Below, in pieces: positions 15,401 to 24,800 of a stretch of 64,000 nt of DNA. The position numbers and the translations under genes were made by a program. Each line of letters opens with the position of its first letter. Position 1 is the first letter of the stretch. The stretch is from contig JAXLUI010000001.1 of assembly GCA_046329585.1 (NCBI GenBank), positions 496,001 to 560,000 on the forward strand, written 5' to 3'. Under the pieces are notes generated by a model that ran no database searches, had not been told where the DNA came from, and saw only the letters and a list, made by a program, of their open reading frames with translations. This DNA is from DLKC01 sp002478885 (GTDB lineage: Bacteria > Bacteroidota > Bacteroidia > Chitinophagales > Chitinophagaceae).

Positions 15401-17965
15401 GTTGACATGGCTGACCCTGGTTTTGACTTTACCACTGGATATGGATTTGTGCAGGCTGATTCGGCACTTCGCTCATTCGCTTCACCAAAACCATCTATTG
15501 AAAGTTTAAAACTGGCAGACACTTCTATTGTTCCGGGTTCGCAGCCAATATCCGTCACTGTGAAGGGTAATTACCTTACAAGTGAGACTAAATTACTTTT
15601 TAGGGGAACACCGCTACCTACCAATGTGTTGAGTAATTCGCTGGTAACGGCCACCATACCTGCCTTTACAGGTAATCCCCCCATACAGTTATATACACAA
15701 CCAAAATCGCCGAAGGGAAATGATGGCGGATATTCTGATTCCCTTTTCTTTTTCTCACCGGTAAAAAAGAATATTACAGTCACAGCAAAAAATGAGGTCA
15801 AGAATTACGGAGAAAAGCTGCCGAAGTTTGAAGTAGATATCCTGGTTGACAGTATACCAATCGACAGTACCAGTTATACGCTCCAGGATCTTGGACTTGA
15901 CAGTATTTATTTTACAACACCTGCAGGCGCTTTCAGTAATACGGGTATTTATTTTATTCGTCCAGCAATAAAAACTCTGGATCCAAACGATTCAGCTGAT
16001 ATTGCGCTGCTTGAGTTGTACAAGTATCATTTTAACGACGGTTTACTTTCTGTTCATAAACTTCCACTACTGATTTCTCCGAAGGACACTACGCTGGGTT
16101 ATGGCGATAAGATCGGCCATTTTAACTTCAATTTTGACTATCCGGATTCACTGATTGCCGACAGCGACAAAGCAGTTTTCTTCGATAGCCTTGAAACAAG
16201 TTACCGGCGCGAGTTGGCAGATGCAACTGCGCTTGCCGACTCAAGAGCACTCGTCAACAGCAGGCCTTTGGTTAACTCTGACCTTGAAAATTTAAGTTTC
16301 CTTGTAAGTGCGAGAGCGCTGATCAATGCAAGGCCGCTGGTGAATTCAAGGCCACTGGTAAACAGGAATTTCGCCCCAGGCACTGGCGGCGAACAAATAT
16401 CAGACACCACTCTTTTGGTTGATATAGCCGTAGCTTCCATCTTTAACTACCAGGATGATTCGGCGTCTACCACGTTGGTGAATGCAAGGCCACTTGTTAA
16501 TTCAAGAGCACTGGTGAATGCAAGGCCACTTGTTAACGGAACCGCGTTTGTGAACGCCCGCCCGTTGGTAAACGGCACTCCGTTGGTCAACAGTAATTCA
16601 GTAGGCGACTCTACCTCCAGTAGTTCAGATGTTGCTGTCATAATTGATGAGGAGGATGTGAACGCACCTGAAGGAGATTCGTTGACCGAATTTAAATCCA
16701 TCAACCTGATAACGGGGACAAGTGCTGGCAGTTTCGCGATTGTTCCAGGTGCTTATTTATCTGAAAACTTTGATGTAAAATATGGCCTTGGCAAACTGAA
16801 CATAAACAAAGCCAAACTTACGGTTAAGGCGAATGATGCTTCGATTGTGTATGGCGCCAAACCGGTTTTCTCATCAGTTATTTCAGGGTATCAGTATGAT
16901 GACGACAGTACCATCATTGAAAATCTTCCGTCGTACACGATATTGAATTCTTTGAATCAGGTAGTTACTGGTGATATAATTCCTGCCGGAACTTATTCTA
17001 TTGTGCCGGGCAATTTATCCTTTGTAAGTGATACAGCGGACTATGAGCCAGAGTATATAGCGGGTAAGCTGACTGTGAGCTGTGCATCACTTATTGTTAA
17101 AGCAGACAATAAAGTTGGTTATGCAGGCTGTGATTTACCTGCGTTCACTTCAGTGATCACCGGGTTTATCGGGCAGGATTCACTGACCATTATCTCCGGT
17201 CCTAAATACACGCTTAACCCGGTTTACAATGGGAAGCCCGGTATCTATTCAATTGTTCCTTCTGACCTGGTGCTGACCGTGCCGGGTAACTATACCGTCA
17301 CTTATATCCCAGGAACACTGTGTGTAAACCCAGATAAGAAGACAAAAAGCAGTATTCAATTAAAGCTTACTTGTATTGAACTGCTCAATAACAGCAAGCC
17401 CGGGTTTACATTCAGGGCGCATTTTACCTATACGAATAACAATGCTACTCCGGTTTCTATCCCGGTAGGTGATGACAACTTTGTTAAAACATCGGGGCCA
17501 TACAGTGCTGTGCAGCCAACTTTATTCATGCCGGGTACCGGATATTATGATGTGGATGTATCAGGGCCGGTATTCACGTGGACAATCAGCTATTATCAAA
17601 ACAATAAACAGGTAACGGAGAAAGTGGTTGCCAATACTGCCTCACAAAAATGTCAACAGGATCAGTTTGCAGTGGCAAGTTCGGTGTCAACCCAGGAAAC
17701 GGTTGCCGTTGAAAACGCAAAACCTCTGTTCAAGGCTTATCCCAATCCCGCAATTGACAGGGTTACGATTCATGCAGACAATGCAAAAATCAGCGGAAAG
17801 GATTTGCGCCTTTTTGATGTTACCGGTAAATCTTATGCAGTAAGAATCGTTTCGGACGAGCACAATAATATCGTACTTAATATTTCAGGCCTGGCCAAAG
17901 GCATGTACATTGTTAAAATCCAAGATGGGGTTGCTTCTCATTCGGTGATGATTATGAAGCAATAG
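12488..17965 (+). CDS. Giant subtilase-like exoprotein with MBG domains and T9SS sorting domain
   Basis: 1825 aa from the ATG at 12488, which gives a proper signal peptide (MRNSFTTRYF...SRANAQ). In order: a glycine/serine-rich beta-helix-like region (about 28-355), a PKD/Ig-like module (about 362-440), an S8/subtilase-like domain (about 570-1000), an IPT/TIG-like segment, three or four MBG-type modules, and a C-terminal type A sorting domain (KAYPNPAIDRVTI...GMYIVKI). The Ser motif GTSAAAPH is present (S933). The usual catalytic Asp reads Asn (VISNSF, N587) and there is no HGTH; a DEGRAML...VHD segment sits where the second residue would be. T9SS export is inferred. A strong terminator follows. 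Confidence 0.88.
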   Translation: MRNSFTTRYFRYFISASVLFLASRANAQTLNISDFVVYASTNNISQTTLSQLTAKGYGVQIGAGSKIVSGNIGSCFPIKTTGIATLLSNLHSGSTIQLAAGNQVNGRISAANAGSSTGSVFTAGTGTSLKGNLDIKGSITIGSGSSVTGIVTHPNGTVYNGPVPSGGEVKGNPSLPVLPLLPAVKTFAAAGTTDIKSTKSIAPGAYGKINLTGNSTVTFSGPGVYIFTAIANSGDQNKFVFDFKNSADGVFVVEVVGDVNLGKIISQMVNGGSASRIYAETHGKGNTCSYGAFAWSMDNCSQTANWYGTVYAPYAGINIGAGAGSAKVTGALWTSTQVKIQNAVTIEYAPYIQCSTPNVNAGPDKALTCETTQVVLNGSSATAGIQYCWTAINGGQIVSGANSASPTVSKAGTYILTVTTTGGCKATDTAIVSFTPCILPYYPPPVGGKVKNLIGSELSSLAEHFVEGQDSLQEIFTLLHDSVLVEVISLAGKHDQLLALLQTPPYGLTDTVDNGPGSLIITGKFPVANLKKLDSLPTLIDYCRPLFPPVNNSGVVNSSGDTALYTNFVRTGYSLTGEGVKVGVISNSFNTLPGNPAQTDIVNGDLPGAGNPDDPTPVHNLREYPYGRATDEGRAMLQIVHDIAPKAKLAFRTGFISAGDFALGIRALQQDSCNVIVDDVTYITEPFFADGVISNAVDEVAAQGVSYFTAAGNFGNKSYRNNFNPVPAPDTLSGFAHDFGGGDIYQSLSLAPGTYTIVLQWEDKFYSLDPSSAGAKNDFDIYLKDNNGNTLFGFNRNNIGGDPIEVLPFTVTTNTTTNIMIVRAAGTGNVPVKYVVFRGEPVINEYNTGTSTIVGQANAAGAMTVGAVLYSNTPAYGVNPPTIASFSSTGGNAISGVPRNKPDFAGPNGINTTVYMGGSNIDGDLFPNFFGTSAAAPHIAGVAALVMEARKKYYDEQIQPSQLRTILQTTAVDMADPGFDFTTGYGFVQADSALRSFASPKPSIESLKLADTSIVPGSQPISVTVKGNYLTSETKLLFRGTPLPTNVLSNSLVTATIPAFTGNPPIQLYTQPKSPKGNDGGYSDSLFFFSPVKKNITVTAKNEVKNYGEKLPKFEVDILVDSIPIDSTSYTLQDLGLDSIYFTTPAGAFSNTGIYFIRPAIKTLDPNDSADIALLELYKYHFNDGLLSVHKLPLLISPKDTTLGYGDKIGHFNFNFDYPDSLIADSDKAVFFDSLETSYRRELADATALADSRALVNSRPLVNSDLENLSFLVSARALINARPLVNSRPLVNRNFAPGTGGEQISDTTLLVDIAVASIFNYQDDSASTTLVNARPLVNSRALVNARPLVNGTAFVNARPLVNGTPLVNSNSVGDSTSSSSDVAVIIDEEDVNAPEGDSLTEFKSINLITGTSAGSFAIVPGAYLSENFDVKYGLGKLNINKAKLTVKANDASIVYGAKPVFSSVISGYQYDDDSTIIENLPSYTILNSLNQVVTGDIIPAGTYSIVPGNLSFVSDTADYEPEYIAGKLTVSCASLIVKADNKVGYAGCDLPAFTSVITGFIGQDSLTIISGPKYTLNPVYNGKPGIYSIVPSDLVLTVPGNYTVTYIPGTLCVNPDKKTKSSIQLKLTCIELLNNSKPGFTFRAHFTYTNNNATPVSIPVGDDNFVKTSGPYSAVQPTLFMPGTGYYDVDVSGPVFTWTISYYQNNKQVTEKVVANTASQKCQQDQFAVASSVSTQETVAVENAKPLFKAYPNPAIDRVTIHADNAKISGKDLRLFDVTGKSYAVRIVSDEHNNIVLNISGLAKGMYIVKIQDGVASHSVMIMKQ
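16240..16600 (+). repeat. Hexapeptide LVN repeats inside an MBG domain
   Basis: Three runs (two, three and six units, eleven in all) of an 18-nt unit encoding [S/A/G]-[R/T]-[A/P]-[L/F]-[V/I]-N, for example SRALVN, SRPLVN and ARPLVN, separated by non-repeat linkers. They interrupt a module whose flanks look like an MBG domain. Confidence 0.8.
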
Positions 17966-17990
17966 CTTTTTTTACGATACGGTATTTATG

Positions 17991-18018
17991 ATGAGGGTGC
18001 AGTGCACCCTCATTTTTA
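17991..18018 (+). terminator. Terminator of the exoprotein gene
   Basis: Perfect 10-bp stem ATGAGGGTGC/GCACCCTCAT with a 3-nt loop followed by TTTTTATTTG, 25 bp after the stop codon. Confidence 0.85.
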
Positions 18019-18168
18019 TTTGTACCTGCTTTGTAAATGATATTTTTGTCATCGATTATCGGTATTTTTAGAAATCTTTGGTAACGTAAAAAGGTAAAGG
18101 TTTCCAGTTTATAAAATAAATTTTGAATTGCTTGTGGGTAAGGGGTAGGTATGCTGATTGTTTTAATG

Positions 18169-18232
18169 CTGTACAAGAGTGCGACGCAACAACAGCCACC
18201 GGAAGATTCAACAGCCGGCAATATAAAAAATC
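18169..18232 (+). repeat. Interspersed TGCGACGCAA repeat, copy 4
   Basis: Core at 18180-18189 within GTACAAGAGTGCGACGCAAC, followed by AACAGCC and, about 30 bp on, AGCCGGCA and AAAAAATC. It lies upstream of the kinase at 18267. Confidence 0.75.
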
Positions 18233-18266
18233 TCTGCATAAACCCATAGTGTAATAACTACTTTCA

Positions 18267-20396
18267 ATGAAAATGCTCAAGGTTCTGCTTTTGTTTTTTT
18301 GCGTTTTATATGCGGGTTTTGGCTATTCACAGGATGCTGTTGCTGACAGCCTTCTTAACGCGTTGAATACTACAACAGATGATACCATTAGGGTAAATTT
18401 GCTTAACCAGATAAGTAAATCTTATTTCAACAGCTCTCCTGAGGAAGCGAGAAAGTATGCACTTCAGGGAAAGGAGCTTGCCGAAAAAGCCGGCTATAAA
18501 TACGGGTTGGCTAACTCGTTGAAAAATGTTGGTATTTCTTATTATGCGCAGGCCGAGTATCTTGAAACCCTCACCTATTGGACACAATCGCTGAAAGAAT
18601 TTGAAAGCATTAATGACAAGACCGGCATTGCGAATATGCTGAGCAATATTGGCGCTGTTTATTTTAACCAGGGCGATGATGAGAATGCGCTCGATTATTA
18701 TTTAAATGCATTAAAATATTCCGAAGCAAATAAGGACACTTTCAGGATTGCTACCGTGTTGAATAATATAGGCGCGGTGTATTTCAACAAAAAAGCTACG
18801 CATGATAAAGCGAAAGAATACTATTTAAAGGCCTGGCCGATTTGCGAAAAAATTAATGATAATGACCTCATAGGCACAATAGCGGTTAATCTCGGCGAAA
18901 TATACCAGGAAGAAAATAACGACAGCTCGGCCCTGAAATATTTTGAACGCTCCCTGAAAGCGTATGAAGGGTCTAAAAATATTCCGTACTCATTAAACGA
19001 TATCGGCAAGCTGTACCTGAAACAGGGCAACTACGCAAAGGCGATACAATATCACAGCCAGGCATTGGAGACAGCGGAAAAATTGTCTGCAAAGCTTGAT
19101 ATGATGCAGTCGTATAACGGTATTGCAGCCACTTATTTCAAGAAAGGCGATATCGGGAGCGCATTAACTTCCTATATGCAGGCCCAGAATGTTGCTAAGG
19201 AAATTGATGCACAAAATTATACGCTGAAAGAAACATATGAAGGCCTCTCGAATTCCTATGCGGCAACAGGAGATTTCCCCAATGCATTTAAATATCAAAA
19301 ATTACTTACCGATCTGAAAGACTCTTTGTACAACATAGAAAAAGATAAGAAACAGACATCGCTTCAACTAACGTTCGACATGAAAAAGAAGCAAGCCCAG
19401 ATCGATCTTTTAACAAGTGACAAAGCGCTGAAAGAGTTGGATCTGAAGCGGCAAACCATCGTTAGAAATTCTTTGATTGCTGTACTCTCACTCGTAACCA
19501 TCATTGTATTTATCCTGTTCAGAAATTACCGGATCAAAGACAAAACAAACTCTCTGCTTGACAACCAGAAAAATGAGCTGCAGCAAACGCTCAATGAATT
19601 GAAAAACACCCAGTCGTTGCTGATACAGTCAGAGAAAATGGCTTCATTGGGTGAGCTTACTGCAGGCATAGCACACGAGATACAAAACCCGTTGAACTTT
19701 GTCAACAATTTCTCTGAAGTAAGTGTTGAACTTGCTCATGAACTTGATGAGGAGCTTAAGACCCTGGGAATTGACAAGGATGAAATGGATAACCTTGAAT
19801 CGTTGATCGCGGACCTTGTGACCAATCAGCAGAAAATCAATTTTCATGGTAAGCGGGCCCAGTCTATTATCGTAAGTATGCTACAGCACTCCCGTAGCGG
19901 TTCTGTTAAAAAGGAGCCTGTTGATATAAACAATTTGGTAGACGAATATCTTCGATTGTCGTTCCACGGGCTCAAGGCAAAGGATAAAACATTTAATGCC
20001 GATATGAAAACCGACTTTGGAAAAAACATTGGTATCATAAATATTGTTCCCCAGGAGATTGGCAGGGTATTGCTCAATCTGTACAACAATGCATTTTACT
20101 CTGTGGTCGAAAAAAGCAAAACTGCACACAGCGGCTATCAGCCCATGGTTATAGTTAGCACAAAACAACATGCCGGCAAGATTGAAATACGTGTCCACGA
20201 TAATGGAAACGGTGTTCCCAAAAAAGTGATCGACAAAATATTTCAACCTTTTTTTACCACAAAGCCGACGGGCCAGGGTACAGGACTTGGTCTTTCGATG
20301 AGCTACGATATTATTAAGGCTCACGGTGGAAATTTAAGTGTTGAAACCAAAGAAGGCGAATTTGCAGAATTCATTATCGAATTACCTGCGCGCTAA
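18267..20396 (+). CDS. TPR sensor histidine kinase
   Basis: A 709-aa kinase with a signal sequence ending near GFGYSQ, six or seven TPR motifs (about 35-370) including repeated GNYAKAIQYHSQAL-like helices, one transmembrane helix (about 392-412), a coiled coil, the H-box GIAHEIQNPLNFV (His470), NLYNNAFYSV and GTGLGLSMS. No receiver domain and no neighbouring regulator. It stands alone between two genes read in the same direction. Compared with its relatives, the segment after the H-box carries a short Asp/Glu-rich insertion. Confidence 0.9.
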   Translation: MKMLKVLLLFFCVLYAGFGYSQDAVADSLLNALNTTTDDTIRVNLLNQISKSYFNSSPEEARKYALQGKELAEKAGYKYGLANSLKNVGISYYAQAEYLETLTYWTQSLKEFESINDKTGIANMLSNIGAVYFNQGDDENALDYYLNALKYSEANKDTFRIATVLNNIGAVYFNKKATHDKAKEYYLKAWPICEKINDNDLIGTIAVNLGEIYQEENNDSSALKYFERSLKAYEGSKNIPYSLNDIGKLYLKQGNYAKAIQYHSQALETAEKLSAKLDMMQSYNGIAATYFKKGDIGSALTSYMQAQNVAKEIDAQNYTLKETYEGLSNSYAATGDFPNAFKYQKLLTDLKDSLYNIEKDKKQTSLQLTFDMKKKQAQIDLLTSDKALKELDLKRQTIVRNSLIAVLSLVTIIVFILFRNYRIKDKTNSLLDNQKNELQQTLNELKNTQSLLIQSEKMASLGELTAGIAHEIQNPLNFVNNFSEVSVELAHELDEELKTLGIDKDEMDNLESLIADLVTNQQKINFHGKRAQSIIVSMLQHSRSGSVKKEPVDINNLVDEYLRLSFHGLKAKDKTFNADMKTDFGKNIGIINIVPQEIGRVLLNLYNNAFYSVVEKSKTAHSGYQPMVIVSTKQHAGKIEIRVHDNGNGVPKKVIDKIFQPFFTTKPTGQGTGLGLSMSYDIIKAHGGNLSVETKEGEFAEFIIELPAR

Positions 20397-20579
20397 CAGC
20401 AGTCTGTACTGTCATTTTTTATGTAAGGTGTTTTACATTTCATTCATGTATAAGCTCTGTTACAGGATAAGTTAAAATCCATACATGGAAATACCAGAAA
20501 AAATCATGGCATAGTATTGGCTAACTTCATTTTGGTAACTTATTACAGAAAGCCCCTGCTGTAAAATAACCCGAAAAGT

Positions 20580-21584
20580 ATGAAGAGATTTAGGCTACCT
20601 GCTGCCCTCCTGATTATAGTCGTATTAGTTATTATCCAGGCATGTTCGAAAAACAGCTCTCAAAACCAGATAACTCCGCCTCCGCCGCCTGCCGGCAAAG
20701 TCCTTTATAACGTTGTTTATGGCAGCAACAAAGACTGGCAAGGAAATACTACACAGTTGGATATGGATATTTATTTTCCCGCCGGCATGGTTGCCGGCAA
20801 AAAATATCCTTTGGCTATGCAAGTCCATGCAGGTAGTTTTTACGGCGGCAAAAAGGAGGGCATTGCCACACAATGCCAGGTGCTTGCCGACTCTGGCTTT
20901 ATCGCTGTAACCATCAATTACCGGCTTGGGTGGAACCATGGCACCAACTGCAGTGGAGACACTGCTTCTTTACGATTGGCGACCTACCGTGCATTCCAGG
21001 ACGCCAACGCAGCGCTACGCTTTTTGGTCTCAAAGGCAGATGAATACAGCATCGACACGAGTTGGATATTTGTAGGCGGCATTAGCGCAGGTGCCGTAAC
21101 CGCATTAAATATCAGTTACCTTACCGATGAAATCATGCAGGAGATAAGCCCTGAAACAGTGGCCCAGCTTGGCGGGCTACACAATGCAAGCAACACACTT
21201 ACGAATACCTATACCATTAAAGGTATTTCCAGTATCGCAGGTGCACTGTCAGATTCTACGCTTATCAGTAGAACCGCAAATTTTCCTACAATATTTTTCC
21301 AGGGCGATGCCGATGAGGTTATCCCAGTTAACATCGGCACGTACCTCTATTGCCCCAATTATAATGAACTCTTTGGATCACTCTGCCTGTACCGGAGGCT
21401 TACTGCCAATGGCCAGCTTGCGGTTGCGCACATATTACATGGGTCGGGTCATGAGAACAGCGATACATCGGGTTACCCGGATTCCTTTACCATGACCAAC
21501 ACGGCATGTTTTTATCACAAACTAATTAACCACCAGGGCCAGACAAGTAAAATATATTACGACATGGAGTATAGTTGCCAGTAA
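20580..21584 (+). CDS. Secreted alpha/beta-hydrolase lipoprotein
   Basis: A 334-aa protein with lipobox IIQAC (Cys22) and a proline run after it. It has an alpha/beta-hydrolase (esterase/BD-FAE-like) layout: oxyanion segment MQVHAGSF (80-87), nucleophile elbow GGISAGA (S169), acid loop FQGDADEVIP, and HGSGHE supplying the His near residue 305. The substrate is unknown. The secreted protein at 57029 shares this design, including HxGSFY and GISAG, so the two are distant paralogues. It is convergent with the GT117 gene and separated from it by two terminators. Confidence 0.78.
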   Translation: MKRFRLPAALLIIVVLVIIQACSKNSSQNQITPPPPPAGKVLYNVVYGSNKDWQGNTTQLDMDIYFPAGMVAGKKYPLAMQVHAGSFYGGKKEGIATQCQVLADSGFIAVTINYRLGWNHGTNCSGDTASLRLATYRAFQDANAALRFLVSKADEYSIDTSWIFVGGISAGAVTALNISYLTDEIMQEISPETVAQLGGLHNASNTLTNTYTIKGISSIAGALSDSTLISRTANFPTIFFQGDADEVIPVNIGTYLYCPNYNELFGSLCLYRRLTANGQLAVAHILHGSGHENSDTSGYPDSFTMTNTACFYHKLINHQGQTSKIYYDMEYSCQ

Positions 21585-21605
21585 AAAAAGTGGTATCAAA
21601 AAAGC

Positions 21606-21635
21606 TCCCTTCAAACAATTTGGAGGGATTTTTTT
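21606..21635 (+). terminator. Terminator of the hydrolase gene
   Basis: Short stem TCCCT/AGGGA followed by seven T residues, 21 bp after the stop codon. Confidence 0.55.
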
Positions 21636-21690
21636 GTCCGGGCTATTACAGCTGCACGCGGCTTTACTTGCGTCGCACTCTTGCGCAGCA
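21636..21690 (-). repeat. Interspersed TGCGACGCAA repeat, copy 5
   Basis: Core TTGCGTCGCA at 21668-21677. On the minus strand: GCGCAAGAG, core, then GTAAAGCC and AGCCCGGACAAAAAAATCC, so its A-rich end merges with the terminator before it. Confidence 0.75.
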
Positions 21691-21831
21691 GAAAAGAGGG
21701 CAGCTAAAACAACCAAATCTTAACCGGGATCAGTATAATTATGGCAAATTATTTAATTGCTTGATAATCTTGTACTCACCTGAACCATGGTCGAAGGTGC
21801 AGTTGAACCAATCAAAGCTGTACTTACAAAA

Positions 21832-21862
21832 TAAAAAAAGCTCCACAGATTGGAGCTTTTTT
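21832..21862. terminator. Bidirectional terminator
   Basis: AGCTCC/GGAGCT stem with a 7-nt loop, flanked by A and T runs, so it can act on both strands. It lies between the hydrolase gene and the end of the convergent GT117 gene. Confidence 0.8.
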
Positions 21863-21880
21863 ATCACTTAATTGAGCAAT

Positions 21881-24800
21881 TTATTTAACGGAATCAATGG
21901 ATTTTTTTGTACCGGAATCTCCGCCGATAGCGCCTTGTTCAGACACAGCAGGTTTACCAGTTGCACCAAGCACTTGCTCAATCTGGCCAAGCTGCTGTAA
22001 CAAAGTGCTGGCAGTCTTTTTCTCATACTCCATATTATCGGCTTTCATGCCACTTAGCGCATCATAATATCGAGTCTGCTGCTGCAGATCCTTTTTTACA
22101 GATGCAAGTACTTTTGCAGCCAGGGCCTGGTCATCGCAACGGTAAGCAGCTTCCAGGAAAGCCATCGAAAGCTTGTTATGGTCGTTATTGCGCGACGTCA
22201 TGCCATAAGGGAAGTTTTCATCAAGCATCATTTTATCTGCACGCTCCAAAACCTTTTTAGCGTCTTCCTTGCGATTTTTAAAGATAAGGTCGAAAGCCAG
22301 TTCAGTATCGGCTTTTCTTATGTCATTCAGGTGCCTCCTGTTCTCTTCATCATAATAAACCCCCGGCAGGTTCGCGTTGCCATAACCCCACTTTTTCGGG
22401 TCCATCACCAGGTTATACATGTAGTCTGTGTTCACCTGCGAATTTTCAACAGGCACAAGACGATACGATAAACCGTCTCTTCTCAGGTAGTTTGCAAATC
22501 CAAGATCGTTGTAAGGCATCGTAAAATAAATCGGGCGGTCCCATTTATTGGCCGCGATAATATTTAGTACGGCCAGGTCGTTCTTCATGACAAGATTCTT
22601 CGATATTTCAAACCTGATTTCAGAAGCAACACTGTCGGTAGCGTTTACCGTTCCGTTAGCTTTAACTTTATTTAAATCTACAGGTACCGCAACCTTTCTT
22701 ACAGGAAAAGAATTAAAATAGTCGTCTGCCCCCCTGTTCACCATCTTCGACTTATCATCGCTTCCAACATAATTCTTCATCATGTCGTAAAGATCATAAT
22801 ACCTGTTCTCAGGAAACTGCGGCTGAGGATTATAGAAAATGTAGTCTCTTTTTCGGCCTTCGATTTGTTCGGCAGACCAGATTACATCAATTGCCGGGCT
22901 GTTATTTACTTTATACCTCAACTGGTTAATATACCAGTCAATACCCAACAGGCTGGTATTAATTACCCGTATATCAGGCCTGATGCCTTCCACTTCCTGT
23001 GCGTACCAAAGTGGATAAGTGTCGTTATCGCCAAAAGTAAAGAGAATTGCATTTGGTGCGCAGCTTTCGAGATAGTCCTTAGCCATATCTCGTGGCAATT
23101 GCTTTTTGCTGCGGTCATGATCATCCCATTCCTGGGCGCCCATTAACACGGGAACCAACATACAAGCAAGAAATGCAGCATAGGTGATCGCTGTAGGATT
23201 TTTTAGCAGCTTCAACACGTAAGGCAGTCCGGCTGCAACCGCAGCAAACAAAGCAAGAAACCCAACAGCAACCGTCAGGGCCGCCGCACCGTCGTAACCT
23301 GAAACTACGATGGAGAACAGAAATATAAACGCGACAACCGCACTGGCAACCAGAATGTCCTTCAATAATTTGGTGTTCCAGCGCGAAGCTTGTTCTACAA
23401 AATAAGGAACAGCAAGACCTATCCACACTGCAAACGCATAAAAGGAGCCCACGTACGCATAGTCACGTTCACGTGGCTGATAGCCCGGCTGGTTCAGATA
23501 AACTATGATCGCGGCACCGGTAAAGAAAAACAGCAACATATTCACCAATGCATCTGCCCCCTTGCGTTTGAAATGATAGAATAACCCAATCAACCCAAGA
23601 ATAAAGGGAAGCATATACATCGTATTGTGCGCCTTATTATTTTTTAAACTGTCTGGCATCATCCCTTGGTCACCATACAGGGCATTGTCGATAATAGGCA
23701 CACCTGTAATCCAGTTCCCATCTCTCACATTGCCCGTGAATACTCCCTGAAGGTCATTTTGTTTTCCGCTAAAATTCCACATGAAATAGCGGATATACAT
23801 AAAATAGGTCTGATAGCTGATAAAAAATTTAAGGTTGTCTCCAAAGGTTGGCGATCTTTCATATTCTCCATTGTTATTTTTTCCAATACCCATGAAATAA
23901 GCGTAATAGTCAGCATGTCCCTGGTCATTGCTGGCGTCCCACATTCTAGGGAAAACCATTTTGTCCTGTGGCATGTAAACGTATTTAATGTCCTTCCCTA
24001 TTTCAATGTATTTATCTTTCCCCTTTTCATATTTCATGGAGCTTTCGGCAAAGTCTGCAGGCTGTGCATTAAAAGTCTGACCATACAGGATCGGGAAGTC
24101 GCCATATTGGTCACGACCGAGATACCCAACAAGGCTCATGGGATTATCAACGTTGTACATGTCCACAGAAGGATCAGCATTGCTGCGGATCATTGTTGTG
24201 ATGTAAGTACTGTATCCAATCAATGTAAATGCCACACACCAAACCGCCAAACGAAGGTATGCCCATCCTTTCCGAGATGCAATGCGAAGCAGCAACCAAA
24301 TGCCAATCGCAACCACAATAAAAAAGAATGCAAATCCGGAGAAGAAAGGCATCCCCAGATCATTAACAAACAAAATATCAAACTGGCCGGCCCCTTTAAT
24401 AGAATACTGTATAAGGCCGATTTGTACAATACCGAGTATAATGAAACTCAATACGAAAAAAATATAAGCACCGCCATAGAGCTCTTTTTTCTCTTTATTG
24501 ATCTTTTCAACCAGGTACAGTAAGGCAATGCCGATAATAGTGCCAAACAGCATAAGGCCACTCATCGTTCCGTCCATTGGCACGCCTCTGTCGCTGTTTG
24601 CTTCCATGTTGGCACCTACAAGCGCAAGAATAAAACCGAGGGCGCCTCCAAGTATCGTAAGCCTGATAAAATATTTACGTATCAATGAATAATTAAAAGA
24701 ACTCCTCCTCCTGAAATAATAGGCCATAACAATCGCTGGTATACACAGCAAACACAACAGGTGTACGCCAATTGATAAGCCAATCAGGAAGAAAATAAAA

